Source: Flavicella sp963932955 | Lineage (GTDB): Bacteria > Bacteroidota > Bacteroidia > Flavobacteriales > Flavobacteriaceae | Assembly (NCBI GenBank): GCA_963932955.1 | Contig: CAWVRK010000008.1 | Coordinates: 1 to 64,000, forward strand | Direction of reading: 5' to 3' | Length of the DNA: 64,000 nucleotides | Shown: one piece after another, positions 25,406 through 34,054 of the stretch | How positions within the stretch are numbered: position 1 is the stretch's first letter | How the letters are laid out: each line of letters starts with the position of its first letter | The notes under the pieces: model-generated | Seen by the model: the letters and a program-made list of their open reading frames with translations, nothing else | Database searches by the model: none | Told to the model about the DNA's origin: nothing | Program-made: the position numbers and the translations under genes

Positions 25406-27016
25406 ATGAAACGAATACTCCCTTACATCCTATTCCTACTCTCTTTTGTGGGATTTTCCCAAGAGGACTCCCCCATTTCCGTTTCCTTGGATACCGCACG
25501 TATTCGACTAGGAGAACCGCTGGAATACACGATCTCTGTACAAGGCGTTGGCAATGTAGGTTTTCCAAAATTGGAGCGCTTGGGAACTTTGGAACTGCTT
25601 TCCTCCAAAAAAGCAGACACTTTTTCTGACAGGTTTGAAAAAAAATACCTGCTGACCGGTTTTGATAGTGGCAGTTTTTATGTCCCAAAACAGCAAGTTT
25701 TTCTAAAAGACAAAGCCTATTTTACAGATTCGATTTTGGTCCAAGTGGCAACGGTAGCTGTGGACACGCTCAAGCAAAAACCATTTGCCAACAAGCCAAT
25801 TGTCGAGGAGCCTTGGGTTTTTGATGATTTCAAACCTTATTTGAGCAATGTGCTCCTTTTGTTGGGCATTTTACTGCTTTTGGCGGCCGGCTATTTTGTG
25901 TACAAAAAATACTATAAAAAGGAAACGGCACCTCCAAAGGAAAGCATTCCGGCCTACCGAGAAGCCCTCCAAAAACTGGCACAGCTCGACAAAAAGCAGC
26001 TCTGGCAAAACAACCAAACAAAGGCTTATTACGTTGAGCTTACAGAGATTGTGAAAGTTTATATTGGCCGGGAAGTAGGAATACATACCTTGGAGGCAAC
26101 GACCGCTGAATTGATCCCCTTATTACGGCATGCAAACCGCTCCAAAGAAATAGGAATCGCGCCGAAGTCGGTCGAAAGCCTTGCCGCTTTCTTGAAAAAT
26201 GCAGACTTTGTTAAGTTTGCCAAATTGAGACCCCTTTCCCATGCCATTCAAAATGACAGAAGAGTCGCGGAAAAACTCCTACAAGACTTAGAAGCAGTCC
26301 TCCAAAAACACAAACAAGCATCGGTCATGGCAACAGAGGCGGAAGCAAGCGATTTTGAAAAGAAACCCGCGCTGCTGCGAAAAGGGAAAAAGAAAAAAAC
26401 GATTTTGTATTTCGCAATTTTTTTGACGGCTATCAGCACAATTCTGTGGTTGTTTACAAATAATTCTAGCGACCAAAACAACAGCTCAAAGAAATCTTAT
26501 AACAGCAGTAGCAACCTTCAAGAACTAGCCCCTGACAAATGGCAAGTGCATTCTTTTGGAAACCCTCCAATGACCATGCGCGCTCCTATGAACATCCCTT
26601 TGCAATCTGACACAGTCCCTCTTCAGGCTCAAAGTGTTTTGGAAACGGTTGGCATCTACAGGTATGACAATGCAGCGGCGCAATTGGAAGTAACGGTAAC
26701 TGTTCTAGGCTATGTGCCTGAAATCGCACCCCAATTAGAACAAGTACTGCAGACAACCCTTCAAAGCATGCAAGACCAGAAAGAAATTGAAAATTTCGAA
26801 TACGAACGACAACCAGCAGTTTTGCAAAGCAAGCTTTCAGGTGCTTTTTTATCTGGAAAATTCAGTCAAAAAGGTACTGAAAAGACCTTCAGACTCATCG
26901 GTTTTTCCAAAGAAAATAAACGATGGCAAGTACTGACAATTTGCAAGGCAGCGTCCGAAGAAACGCAAACCCTTTTGAACACGATGCTCAACAGCATCGG
27001 CATAGAAATAGAATAA
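25406..27016 (+). CDS. Bat-operon membrane protein with DUF4381-like core
   Basis: Predicted envelope protein, 536 aa. A signal peptide (ending GFSQ, residue 19) leads into a beta-rich BatD-like ectodomain (VSLDTARIRLGEPLEYTISVQG). A transmembrane helix (about 147-165) and a cytoplasmic segment resembling DUF4381 (about 180-300: YREALQKLAQLD, KAYYVELTEIVKVYIGREVGI) follow. A second helix lies near 330-347, and the C-terminal domain (about 370-536) is unrecognised. It occupies the position of the DUF4381-type gene between DUF58 and BatA. The second helix and long C-terminal domain make it larger than simple DUF4381 proteins. Confidence 0.7.
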   Translation: MKRILPYILFLLSFVGFSQEDSPISVSLDTARIRLGEPLEYTISVQGVGNVGFPKLERLGTLELLSSKKADTFSDRFEKKYLLTGFDSGSFYVPKQQVFLKDKAYFTDSILVQVATVAVDTLKQKPFANKPIVEEPWVFDDFKPYLSNVLLLLGILLLLAAGYFVYKKYYKKETAPPKESIPAYREALQKLAQLDKKQLWQNNQTKAYYVELTEIVKVYIGREVGIHTLEATTAELIPLLRHANRSKEIGIAPKSVESLAAFLKNADFVKFAKLRPLSHAIQNDRRVAEKLLQDLEAVLQKHKQASVMATEAEASDFEKKPALLRKGKKKKTILYFAIFLTAISTILWLFTNNSSDQNNSSKKSYNSSSNLQELAPDKWQVHSFGNPPMTMRAPMNIPLQSDTVPLQAQSVLETVGIYRYDNAAAQLEVTVTVLGYVPEIAPQLEQVLQTTLQSMQDQKEIENFEYERQPAVLQSKLSGAFLSGKFSQKGTEKTFRLIGFSKENKRWQVLTICKAASEETQTLLNTMLNSIGIEIE

Positions 27017-28024
27017 ATGATGAATTGGACAAATTTTGAATTCGAGAATCCAGGTTTTTTATGGGGGCTATTGAGCTTGCCACTTTTGGCTTTTTGGTTT
27101 TTTTACACGGCCCAAAGAAACAGCGCGACCTTGACCGTTTCTTCCACCCGTGGATTTGCAGCTCAAAAGTCGCTCATCGCCCAATTGAAACCCGTCTTGT
27201 ACCTGTTGAGGTTGCTTGCCCTCTCGATGCTGTTTGTCGCTTTGGCGCGGCCTCGCAATGTGTCTGTTAGCAAACGCACCAAAACCAATAAGGGAATAGA
27301 CATCGTCATGGCGATCGATGTTTCTGGAAGTATGTTGGCAAAAGATTTGAAACCAAACCGCTTGGAAGCCCTCAAAAGAGTCGCCTCCGATTTTGTCAGT
27401 CGACGCCCCAACGACCGCATCGGAATCGTGGTCTATGCAGGGGAAAGTTATACACAAACGCCTATTACCAGCGACAAAGGGATTGTAAACAGGACCATTG
27501 ACGCCATTCAATACGGACAGATCGAAGACGGAACGGCCATCGGCATGGGTTTGGGATCCTCTATCAACAGGCTAAAAGACAGCAAAGCCAAAAGCAAAGT
27601 GATTATTTTGTTGACAGACGGTGTGAATACAGCTGGATTTATCGACCCAAGAACCGCGACAGAATTGGCGAAAGAGTTGAAAATCAAAGTCTATACCATT
27701 GCGATTGGAACCAACGGTATGGCTCCTTTCCCCTATGCAAAAGACCACAGGGGGAATTTGTTGTTTAGAAAGCAAAAAGTAGAGATAGACGAAACTTTGT
27801 TGAAACACATTGCAAAAGAAACTGCGGGAAAATACTTTCGAGCGACCAATAACTCCAAGCTAAAAGACATCTACGATGAAATCAACAAGCTGGAAAAAAC
27901 AAAAGTAGAAGAGTTTAAATATTACAATTACAAGGAACAGTTCCGACAATTTGTGTTGGCAGCTATTGGGCTGTTGCTTTTGGAATTTATTCTGAGAAAC
28001 ACAGTTTTTCGAAGTTTTATTTGA
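27017..28024 (+). CDS. batA: BatA, VWA-domain membrane protein
   Basis: Inner-membrane protein, 335 aa, with helices near residues 14-30, 58-76 and 310-328 around a VWA domain. The metal-ion-dependent adhesion site is intact: MAIDVSGSMLAKDLKPNRL (DxSxS), with the Thr in ITSDKGIVNRTI and the Asp in LLTDGVNTAG. Bat (Bacteroides aerotolerance) proteins form an envelope complex linked to stress and oxygen tolerance in Bacteroidota. It starts at adjacent ATG codons immediately after the stop of the previous gene. Confidence 0.93.
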   Translation: MMNWTNFEFENPGFLWGLLSLPLLAFWFFYTAQRNSATLTVSSTRGFAAQKSLIAQLKPVLYLLRLLALSMLFVALARPRNVSVSKRTKTNKGIDIVMAIDVSGSMLAKDLKPNRLEALKRVASDFVSRRPNDRIGIVVYAGESYTQTPITSDKGIVNRTIDAIQYGQIEDGTAIGMGLGSSINRLKDSKAKSKVIILLTDGVNTAGFIDPRTATELAKELKIKVYTIAIGTNGMAPFPYAKDHRGNLLFRKQKVEIDETLLKHIAKETAGKYFRATNNSKLKDIYDEINKLEKTKVEEFKYYNYKEQFRQFVLAAIGLLLLEFILRNTVFRSFI

Positions 28025-28053
28025 AAACATCACTAATGATACCCCTTTAGAAA

Positions 28054-29094
28054 ATGTACAAATTAGAAGCACCTATTTATTTTTATTTTTTTGCAGTCCT
28101 CCTCCTCGTAATGTTTGTGTTTGTTGGGGATGCTTTGTGGAAAAAGAAAAAACAACGGCACTTTGCCGAAGCGGGTTTGTTGTCCAAAATAGCACCGACA
28201 ACCTCCACGTTTAAAGCGATTTTAAAAGTGGTGATTTTCTCCTTGGGGCTTTCTTTTTTGATTCTGTCCTTGGTCAATCCAAAAATGGGCACCAAACTAA
28301 AAACAGTAAAACGAGAAGGAGTAGACATTGTATTTGCTTTGGACGTATCCAAAAGCATGCTGGCAGAAGACATCGCCCCGAACCGATTGGAAAAGTCCAA
28401 GCAAATTATATCCAAGATTATAGAAAACTTGGGAAGCGATCGCATCGGAATCATTGTCTATGCAGGGAGTGCATACCCCTTGCTGCCCATCACTACGGAC
28501 CACGCATCTGCAAAAATGTTTTTGAAAAATGCGAATCCAGACATGGTGTCAAGTCAAGGAACCGCCATCAATGAGGCGCTGGATTTGGCAAAAACCTATT
28601 ACAATAACGACGATCAAACCAACAAGTTTTTGATCATCTTATCCGATGGAGAAGACCATGAAGCGCAGACAATTTCTCTTGCTGAAACCCTGACAGAAAA
28701 CGGAGTAAAAGTGTTTACGGTAGGTGTGGGTACCGAATCAGGACAACCTATTCCCATTCGAAAAAACGGACGCATGACCTACAAAAAGGACCGAAAAGGA
28801 GAGGTGGTCATCACCCAAAGGCATGCGGAGGTTTTGAAAGAAATCGCCGAAAAGACGCAAGGGCGTTATATAGATGGAAACCGAACCGAAAAACCAGTCA
28901 ACGCAATTGTGGACGTAATTGCCAATGCACAAAAACACGAGTTTGAAACCAAACAATTTTCAGATTACAAAGATCAGTTTCAATGGTTTGTTGCCATTGG
29001 CCTGTTCTTTTTGTTGCTCGATGTGTTTTTGCACGAAAAGAAAACCAAATGGCTGCAAAAAATGGATTTGTTTCACGAACAAAAAAAGAAATAA
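28054..29094 (+). CDS. batB: BatB, VWA-domain membrane protein
   Basis: Paralogue of BatA, 346 aa, with two N-terminal helices, a VWA domain carrying FALDVSKSMLAEDIAPNRLEKSK (DxSxS metal site split by K), ITTDHASAKMFL and ILSDGEDHEAQT, and a C-terminal helix (WFVAIGLFFLLLDVFLHEKK). It is expected to form the Bat complex with BatA in the inner membrane. Thirty bases separate it from batA. Confidence 0.93.
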   Translation: MYKLEAPIYFYFFAVLLLVMFVFVGDALWKKKKQRHFAEAGLLSKIAPTTSTFKAILKVVIFSLGLSFLILSLVNPKMGTKLKTVKREGVDIVFALDVSKSMLAEDIAPNRLEKSKQIISKIIENLGSDRIGIIVYAGSAYPLLPITTDHASAKMFLKNANPDMVSSQGTAINEALDLAKTYYNNDDQTNKFLIILSDGEDHEAQTISLAETLTENGVKVFTVGVGTESGQPIPIRKNGRMTYKKDRKGEVVITQRHAEVLKEIAEKTQGRYIDGNRTEKPVNAIVDVIANAQKHEFETKQFSDYKDQFQWFVAIGLFFLLLDVFLHEKKTKWLQKMDLFHEQKKK

Positions 29095-29141
29095 GCAAAG
29101 TCATTCAGCCATCCTTGAACGACTTTTTCAAAAAGAAACAC

Positions 29142-29801
29142 ATGAACATACGACATTTACTCCTACTCTTTCTTTGCAGCTTTTCTGCCTTTGCTCAGCA
29201 AGATACACTTGTTGCACAGCGTAAAGCACGTCGCTTTGTAAGAGAAGGAAACGAGCTGTACAAAAACAAAAAACTTACGGAGGCTGCAATATCCTATAAA
29301 AAAGCTACGGAAAAAGCAGCGACCTATTTCAAAGCAGCCCACAATTTAGGAAACGCTTTGTACGAACAAACCAACTACAAAGAAGCAATCACGCAATACG
29401 AGTTGGCGTTGAAAGGCGCCAAAACACCCCAAGAAAAGGCACAGACCCATCACAATATTGGCAATGCACACGTTGCTGAAAAGGACTTTGAAAAGGCAGT
29501 CGAAGCATTTAAAAACAGCTTGCGCAATAACTCCAAAGACGAAGAGACCCGCTACAATTTGGCCCACGCCCTCCAACAGTTGAAAAAACAAGAAGAAGAA
29601 ACAAATAAAAACAAGCAAGACCCTCCTTCAAACTACGCCAAAAAGATGAAAAAGAAGGCCGACGCCTTGTTGGAAAAGTTTCAGTTTAAAAAAGCGTTGG
29701 AACTCATGGACAAAGCTTTGTTAAAAGACAAAACAGTGGCGAACTACAAAGACTACATGAAAAAATTGGAATCCGTAATCGAAATAAAAGAAGCACGATG
29801 A
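29142..29801 (+). CDS. batC: BatC-type tetratricopeptide-repeat protein
   Basis: Exported TPR protein, 219 aa. A signal peptide (LLLLFLCSFSAFAQQ) is followed by four or so TPR helices: GNELYKNKKLTEAAISYKKA, AAHNLGNALYEQTNYKEAI, THHNIGNAHVAEKDFEKAV, then EETRYNLAHALQQLKK. After an Asn/Lys linker another repeat-like pair (FQFKKALELMDKALL) closes the protein. The frame is open 53 codons upstream, but that part overlaps batB and lacks a signal; ATG 29142 gives the signal peptide. The stop overlaps the next start (ATGA). It lacks the usual acidic/basic C-terminal coiled coil, which is on the next gene. Confidence 0.82.
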   Translation: MNIRHLLLLFLCSFSAFAQQDTLVAQRKARRFVREGNELYKNKKLTEAAISYKKATEKAATYFKAAHNLGNALYEQTNYKEAITQYELALKGAKTPQEKAQTHHNIGNAHVAEKDFEKAVEAFKNSLRNNSKDEETRYNLAHALQQLKKQEEETNKNKQDPPSNYAKKMKKKADALLEKFQFKKALELMDKALLKDKTVANYKDYMKKLESVIEIKEAR

Positions 29802-30307
29802 AAAAATTAGCACTGGGGTTTTTCTTTTTTGCGAGCTTGACCTTACAAGCACAATTAAACGCAACCGGTTATTTTAACAAGGGCGGCAAAGAGTTTGTTC
29901 ACAGCAAATTAGAAAAAGCCATTGCAACCGTTGATGACGGGTTGAAAAAATTTCCGACAGATGCCGCTTTGAATGCCTTGCGAAAAAAGTTGGAAGAAGA
30001 AAAGAAAAAGAAAGATCAAAACAAAGACAAGAAGGACCAAGAAAAAAAAGAACAGGACCAGAAAGAACAAGACAAAAAAGACCAGGAGAAAAAAGAACAA
30101 GAAAAGAAAAAGGAAGGCCAGAAGGACCAAGCCAAAAAAGACCAAGAAAAAAAGGAGCAGCAAAAACCACAGCCACTCAAAATGACTGCCGAACAGATAA
30201 AACAGCTGTTAGAAACCATGAACAATGAAGAAAAAAAGACACAAAAGAAAGTAAATGCTCAAAAGAAAAAAGGGCCGCAAAAAAACCCCCAAGAAAAAGA
30301 CTGGTAA
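29798..30307 (+). CDS. Secreted Lys/Glu/Gln-rich coiled-coil protein of the Bat operon
   Basis: Protein of 169 aa with a signal peptide (MKKLALGFFFFASLTLQAQ), one TPR-like helix pair (YFNKGGKEFVHSKLEKAI), then about 60 residues made almost only of K, E, Q and D in repeats of the type KKDQEKKEQ. The C-terminus (MTAEQIKQLLETMNNEEKKTQKKVNAQK, split here from its tail) resembles the C-terminal end of BatC proteins. Taken with the preceding gene, the BatC function seems divided over two cistrons that overlap by four bases. It may be secreted to the periplasm as an extended charged coil. Confidence 0.65.
   Translation: MKKLALGFFFFASLTLQAQLNATGYFNKGGKEFVHSKLEKAIATVDDGLKKFPTDAALNALRKKLEEEKKKKDQNKDKKDQEKKEQDQKEQDKKDQEKKEQEKKKEGQKDQAKKDQEKKEQQKPQPLKMTAEQIKQLLETMNNEEKKTQKKVNAQKKKGPQKNPQEKDW
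29998..30170 (+). repeat. Purine-rich low-complexity repeat encoding K/E/D/Q
   Basis: Tandem degenerate repeats of AAAAAAGACCAAGAA-like units on the coding strand, almost purine-only with interspersed C. They encode KDQEKKEQ-type octads. Such tracts can change length by slippage. Confidence 0.7.
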
Positions 30308-30358
30308 GACCCCTCAAAGAACACGTTGAACACGAGGATCTTAAAAATTTAAAAAAAA

Positions 30359-32128
30359 ATGAAATTTAAAGGCACATACATCTTCCTATTACTGTTGACA
30401 CAGGCTTTGTTTGCTCAAGTAGCGTTCAAGACCAAAGTCAGTAAGAACAAGTTGGGCGTCAATCAAAGACTGCGTGTTGAGTTTACCATCAACAAACAAG
30501 GAGCGGACAATTTCAGCCCTCCAAACTTTAAAAACTTTGACGTTCTTGGCGGCCCTAGTCAATCGGTCAATCAATCTTGGATCAATGGGAAATCCAGCTA
30601 TTCACAAACCTATAGCTATATCGTATCCCCCATTCGCAAGGGAAATTTACGCATATCGGGAGCAACCATAACCTACGAGGGAAAACGCATCCAATCCAAC
30701 ACTGTAAAAGTGCATGTGGTCGAAGCAATTGAACTGCCAAAAGACCCAAACGATCCGGACTACATCGCCAATCAAAACGTGCATTTGGAAGTCTTGGTAT
30801 CCGACACAAAGCCCTATATTGGCGAGGGGATTTATGTAGAATACCGCTTGTATTTCAGCAATAATGTAGCCATCAGTGACTTTGATTTTAAGGAATTTCC
30901 AGCCTACAAAGGCTTTTGGAACCAAGACATTAAAATCGATAAAATTCAAGTAGAAAACGGCAAATACCAAGGAGAAGACTACCGGTATTTTGCCATCAAA
31001 AAAACAGTTTTGATCCCTCAAAAGTCTGGAAAATTGGTCTTGGATCCGATCAAAACGGATTTGATCATCGGAGTGCCAACGGGACGTGGAGACTTTTTTG
31101 GAAATCCAATTACGAGAAACATTCGAAAATCTTTCAAAACATTTCAAAAGAGAATTCAAGTCAAGCCCCTGCCAACGAAAGGAAAACCAGCAGATTTTAT
31201 GGGAGCCGTCGGCGATTTTGACTTGCGAGTAAGCAGCAGTAAAAAAAGCTTGAAAGCCAATGAATCTACGCAATTGCAAGTCGCTGTTTCGGGAAAAGGC
31301 AACTTAAAATTGTTCAGCCTTCCCAGCATTACAACACCGAATGAACTGGAAGTTTATACGCCCGAACACAAAGAACAGTTAAAAACTTCTGTCTCCGGAA
31401 TCAAAGGGTTAAAAGGAAAAATTTACGACCAATATACCCTCGTTCCTCAGTTCAAAGGAAAATACAAAATTCCAACAGTCTCTTTTTCCTATTTCAATCC
31501 GAAAGAAAAGAAATACCACACCCTGACTTCTGAAGAACTACTCATTCACGTGACTGAAGGCAAGGAATTACCAACGGATTCTGGAGGGATAAAAGCGGCC
31601 AACAAACAAAAAATTGTAGCCTCTAAAAACGATTTTAGGTACCTTCAAAACAGAACGGTTTTTGTGGAAAAAGAAAGTTCTTCTTTTTTCAAATCGACTC
31701 TTTTTTATGTACTACTACTCCTGCCTTTGCTCCTGATTCCTTTGGGAGTTCTACTTGGTAAAAAGCAAAAAGCAAGAGCCCGCGATTTGATCGGCAACAG
31801 AACTCGAAAAGCGGACAAACTTGCCCGAAAACACTTGTCGATTGCCAAAAAAGAATTGGGTAAAAAAGAAGCGTTTTATGTCGCTTTGGAAAAGGCATTG
31901 CACAATTATTTGAAGGCAAAGTTACAGATAGAGACTGCCGAGATCAGTAAAGAACGTATAACCGAATTGTTGGAAAAAAGAGGCGTTTCTTCTGAAACAG
32001 TTACTGCATTTACAGCCGTTTTGGACGACTGTGATTTTGCAAGATACGCACCCGTGTCAAATGTGACGACACAGCAAGAATACGACAAAGCAAAAGAGAT
32101 CATCGCTAAACTGGACAAACAGTTTTAA
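30359..32128 (+). CDS. batD: BatD, envelope protein
   Basis: Inner-membrane protein with a large periplasmic part, 589 aa. A signal peptide (ILLLLTQALFAQ type, residues 1-20) precedes several beta-sandwich segments characteristic of BatD (VSKNKLGVNQRLRVEFTIN, SYIVSPIRKGNLRISGATITY, GDFDLRVSSSKKSLKANE). A transmembrane helix lies near residues 443-463 (LFYVLLLLPLLLIPLGVLL) and a cytoplasmic helical tail of about 120 residues follows. It is the expected scaffold of the Bat complex. A 51-base gap follows the Lys-rich gene. Confidence 0.9.
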   Translation: MKFKGTYIFLLLLTQALFAQVAFKTKVSKNKLGVNQRLRVEFTINKQGADNFSPPNFKNFDVLGGPSQSVNQSWINGKSSYSQTYSYIVSPIRKGNLRISGATITYEGKRIQSNTVKVHVVEAIELPKDPNDPDYIANQNVHLEVLVSDTKPYIGEGIYVEYRLYFSNNVAISDFDFKEFPAYKGFWNQDIKIDKIQVENGKYQGEDYRYFAIKKTVLIPQKSGKLVLDPIKTDLIIGVPTGRGDFFGNPITRNIRKSFKTFQKRIQVKPLPTKGKPADFMGAVGDFDLRVSSSKKSLKANESTQLQVAVSGKGNLKLFSLPSITTPNELEVYTPEHKEQLKTSVSGIKGLKGKIYDQYTLVPQFKGKYKIPTVSFSYFNPKEKKYHTLTSEELLIHVTEGKELPTDSGGIKAANKQKIVASKNDFRYLQNRTVFVEKESSSFFKSTLFYVLLLLPLLLIPLGVLLGKKQKARARDLIGNRTRKADKLARKHLSIAKKELGKKEAFYVALEKALHNYLKAKLQIETAEISKERITELLEKRGVSSETVTAFTAVLDDCDFARYAPVSNVTTQQEYDKAKEIIAKLDKQF

Positions 32129-32166
32129 AAGACCGCTAACGCAGGAACCGAATAAAATCACAGGAC

Positions 32167-32970
32167 ATGACTTATTTTCAAACACAGCTACAACCATTCC
32201 AAAACAAAGTGCTGCTGTGCATTGTCGCACTTTTTTTAGGCGCCCTTTTTGGAATTTCGAATGCCGCAGCCCAAACCAATGAATCCTTGTTTGATCAAGG
32301 CAACGAATTGTACAGAAACAATCAGTTTGTAGAGGCAATTTCTTTGTACGAACAGATAGAAAACCGTGGATTTGTTTCTACGGAACTGTATTACAACCTC
32401 GGAAACGCTTTTTACAAAACCAATCAAATCGCGCCCAGCATCTACAACTACGAGAAGGCCTTGCAATTGGATCCTCAAAATCAGGAGGCGGCTTCCAATT
32501 TGCGTTTTGCAAAGCGCATGGCCATCGATACAATTGAGGCGCTTCCTTTGACTTTTTTTCAAAAACTCAACATCCAATACATCCAACAGCTCAGCCACGA
32601 CCAATGGGCGGTGTTGGCCGTTGTTTTTTCTTTGTTAACCGGTGTTTTCTTCTTGCTGTTTTACTTTTCTTATCGCCCCTCTTACAGGCGGACGTATTTT
32701 GTGATTGCACTATCGGCGGTGTTTTTCCTTTCCCTTACCTTGCTTTTTTCTATCCGAGAAGACCGACGGAGCAGCAATGAAACAGCGGCCATTATTTTCT
32801 TCCAAAAAATCGAGGTAAACAATGCGCCTTCGGAAACCAGCGCCGTTGTTTTTGAATTGCATGAAGGAACCAAAGTATTGGTGTTGGACCAAATAGACAC
32901 TTGGAAAAAAATCAAATTGGCCGACGGCAAGATTGGTTGGGTTTCTCAAGAAGCATTAAAGGAACTTTAA
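32167..32970 (+). CDS. batE: BatE, TPR and SH3-domain membrane protein
   Basis: Last gene of the Bat operon, 267 aa. An N-terminal hydrophobic signal (about 14-36), TPR repeats (FDQGNELYRNNQFVEAI, YYNLGNAFYKTNQIAPSI, NYEKALQLDPQN), two membrane helices (about 145-167 and 174-193) and a C-terminal bacterial SH3 domain (NAPSETSAVVFELHEGTKV ... WKKIKLADGKIGWVSQEAL). TPR and SH3 parts probably face the periplasm. No terminator was recognised after it. Confidence 0.9.
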   Translation: MTYFQTQLQPFQNKVLLCIVALFLGALFGISNAAAQTNESLFDQGNELYRNNQFVEAISLYEQIENRGFVSTELYYNLGNAFYKTNQIAPSIYNYEKALQLDPQNQEAASNLRFAKRMAIDTIEALPLTFFQKLNIQYIQQLSHDQWAVLAVVFSLLTGVFFLLFYFSYRPSYRRTYFVIALSAVFFLSLTLLFSIREDRRSSNETAAIIFFQKIEVNNAPSETSAVVFELHEGTKVLVLDQIDTWKKIKLADGKIGWVSQEALKEL

Positions 32971-33118
32971 GAAAGGTTGACTTCCGTTTTTTTCTACATT
33001 GCCACCAAGCAGTTTTTTTAGGTATTCAAAAAAGAAAGGGATTTTTGCAGCGCTTTGTTTGCTGTAAAACTCAAGAAAAACAAGTATTTTTACCCTTTTG
33101 ATTTTTAGCATGCAGTTT

Positions 33119-34033
33119 ATGAAAGAAACGATTTTGATTACTGGCGGCTCAGGATTGGTTGGCAAAGCCCTCACATCCTTGTTGACAGCACAAGGCTATG
33201 CCGTTTCCATCCTTTCACGCAGCCCTCGAAAAGCGACTGAAAACGTCACGTATTACATTTGGGATTTGGAAAAGAACGAAATCGACACCAACTGTTTTTT
33301 GAAGGCAACTCACATCATTCACCTCGCAGGAGAAAATGTAGCTTCTGGTCGGTGGACGGCCCAAAGAAAAGAACTTATTTTAAAAAGCAGAACCCGATCT
33401 ACAGCATTGCTCTACCAAGCGCTTTCGAAAAGTCCACACCAGGTAAAATCTTTTGTATCTGCATCTGCTACGGGCTTTTATGGAAGCCAAACTTCAGACA
33501 CGCTTTTTTCAGAGGAATACCCTTCAGGAGCTGATTTTTTGGCACATGTGTGTAGGGATTGGGAAGATTCGGTGAATCGAATTGCCTCTTTGGGAATCCG
33601 AACGGTAAAATTGAGAACCGGTGTGGTTTTGGCAAAGAAAGGAAGCGCTCTTCAAAAAATGCTTCCTCCTTTCCAAATAGGATTGGGATCTGCCATCGGA
33701 ACCGGCAAGCAATACCTGCCGTGGATTCATATTTCAGACCTGTGCAACATGTATTTGATGGCGCTTAACAAACCCAAAATGCGAGGCAGCTTCAATGCTG
33801 TGGTTGGAGACGACACGACCAATGCTCAGCTCAGTATGGCAATTGCCCGACAGCTCCAAAAACCTTTTTTTATGCCCAATATCCCTGCTTTTCTCCTTCG
33901 GTTGGTATTTGGCAAGATGGCAGTTATTTTGACAAACGGAAGTCGGGTGTCGGCTCAAAAAATCAAAGAGGCGGGCTTTGTATTTGAGTTTGAATCTCTC
34001 GAGGAGGCCTTGCGAGATCTTTTGAAAAAATAG
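33119..34033 (+). CDS. TIGR01777-family NAD(P)-dependent epimerase-like protein
   Basis: Extended short-chain dehydrogenase-type Rossmann protein, about 304 aa. The dinucleotide-binding motif ITGGSGLVGKAL is at the N-terminus, and IIHLAGENVASGRW is typical of the TIGR01777/YfcH family. SASATGFYG is the catalytic SxnYxxxK-like region, with VLAKKGSALQKMLPPF and PWIHISDL further on. The C-terminal DUF1731-like tail includes VSAQKIKEAGFVFEFESLEEAL. The substrate is unknown. ATG 33119 or 33110 could both start; the family favours a Met just before the first strand. Confidence 0.85.
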   Translation: MKETILITGGSGLVGKALTSLLTAQGYAVSILSRSPRKATENVTYYIWDLEKNEIDTNCFLKATHIIHLAGENVASGRWTAQRKELILKSRTRSTALLYQALSKSPHQVKSFVSASATGFYGSQTSDTLFSEEYPSGADFLAHVCRDWEDSVNRIASLGIRTVKLRTGVVLAKKGSALQKMLPPFQIGLGSAIGTGKQYLPWIHISDLCNMYLMALNKPKMRGSFNAVVGDDTTNAQLSMAIARQLQKPFFMPNIPAFLLRLVFGKMAVILTNGSRVSAQKIKEAGFVFEFESLEEALRDLLKK

Positions 34034-34054
34034 TATCCCTTTATTGGCGCTGTC

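Noticed and set aside
28983..29141. N-terminal extension of batC by 53 codons
   Set aside because: It overlaps batB, removes the signal peptide from the N-terminus and has no homology logic.
29874..30176. Long open frames antisense to the Lys-rich gene
   Set aside because: They arise from the purine-only repeat tract read in reverse (Leu/Phe/Ser-rich), not from selection.
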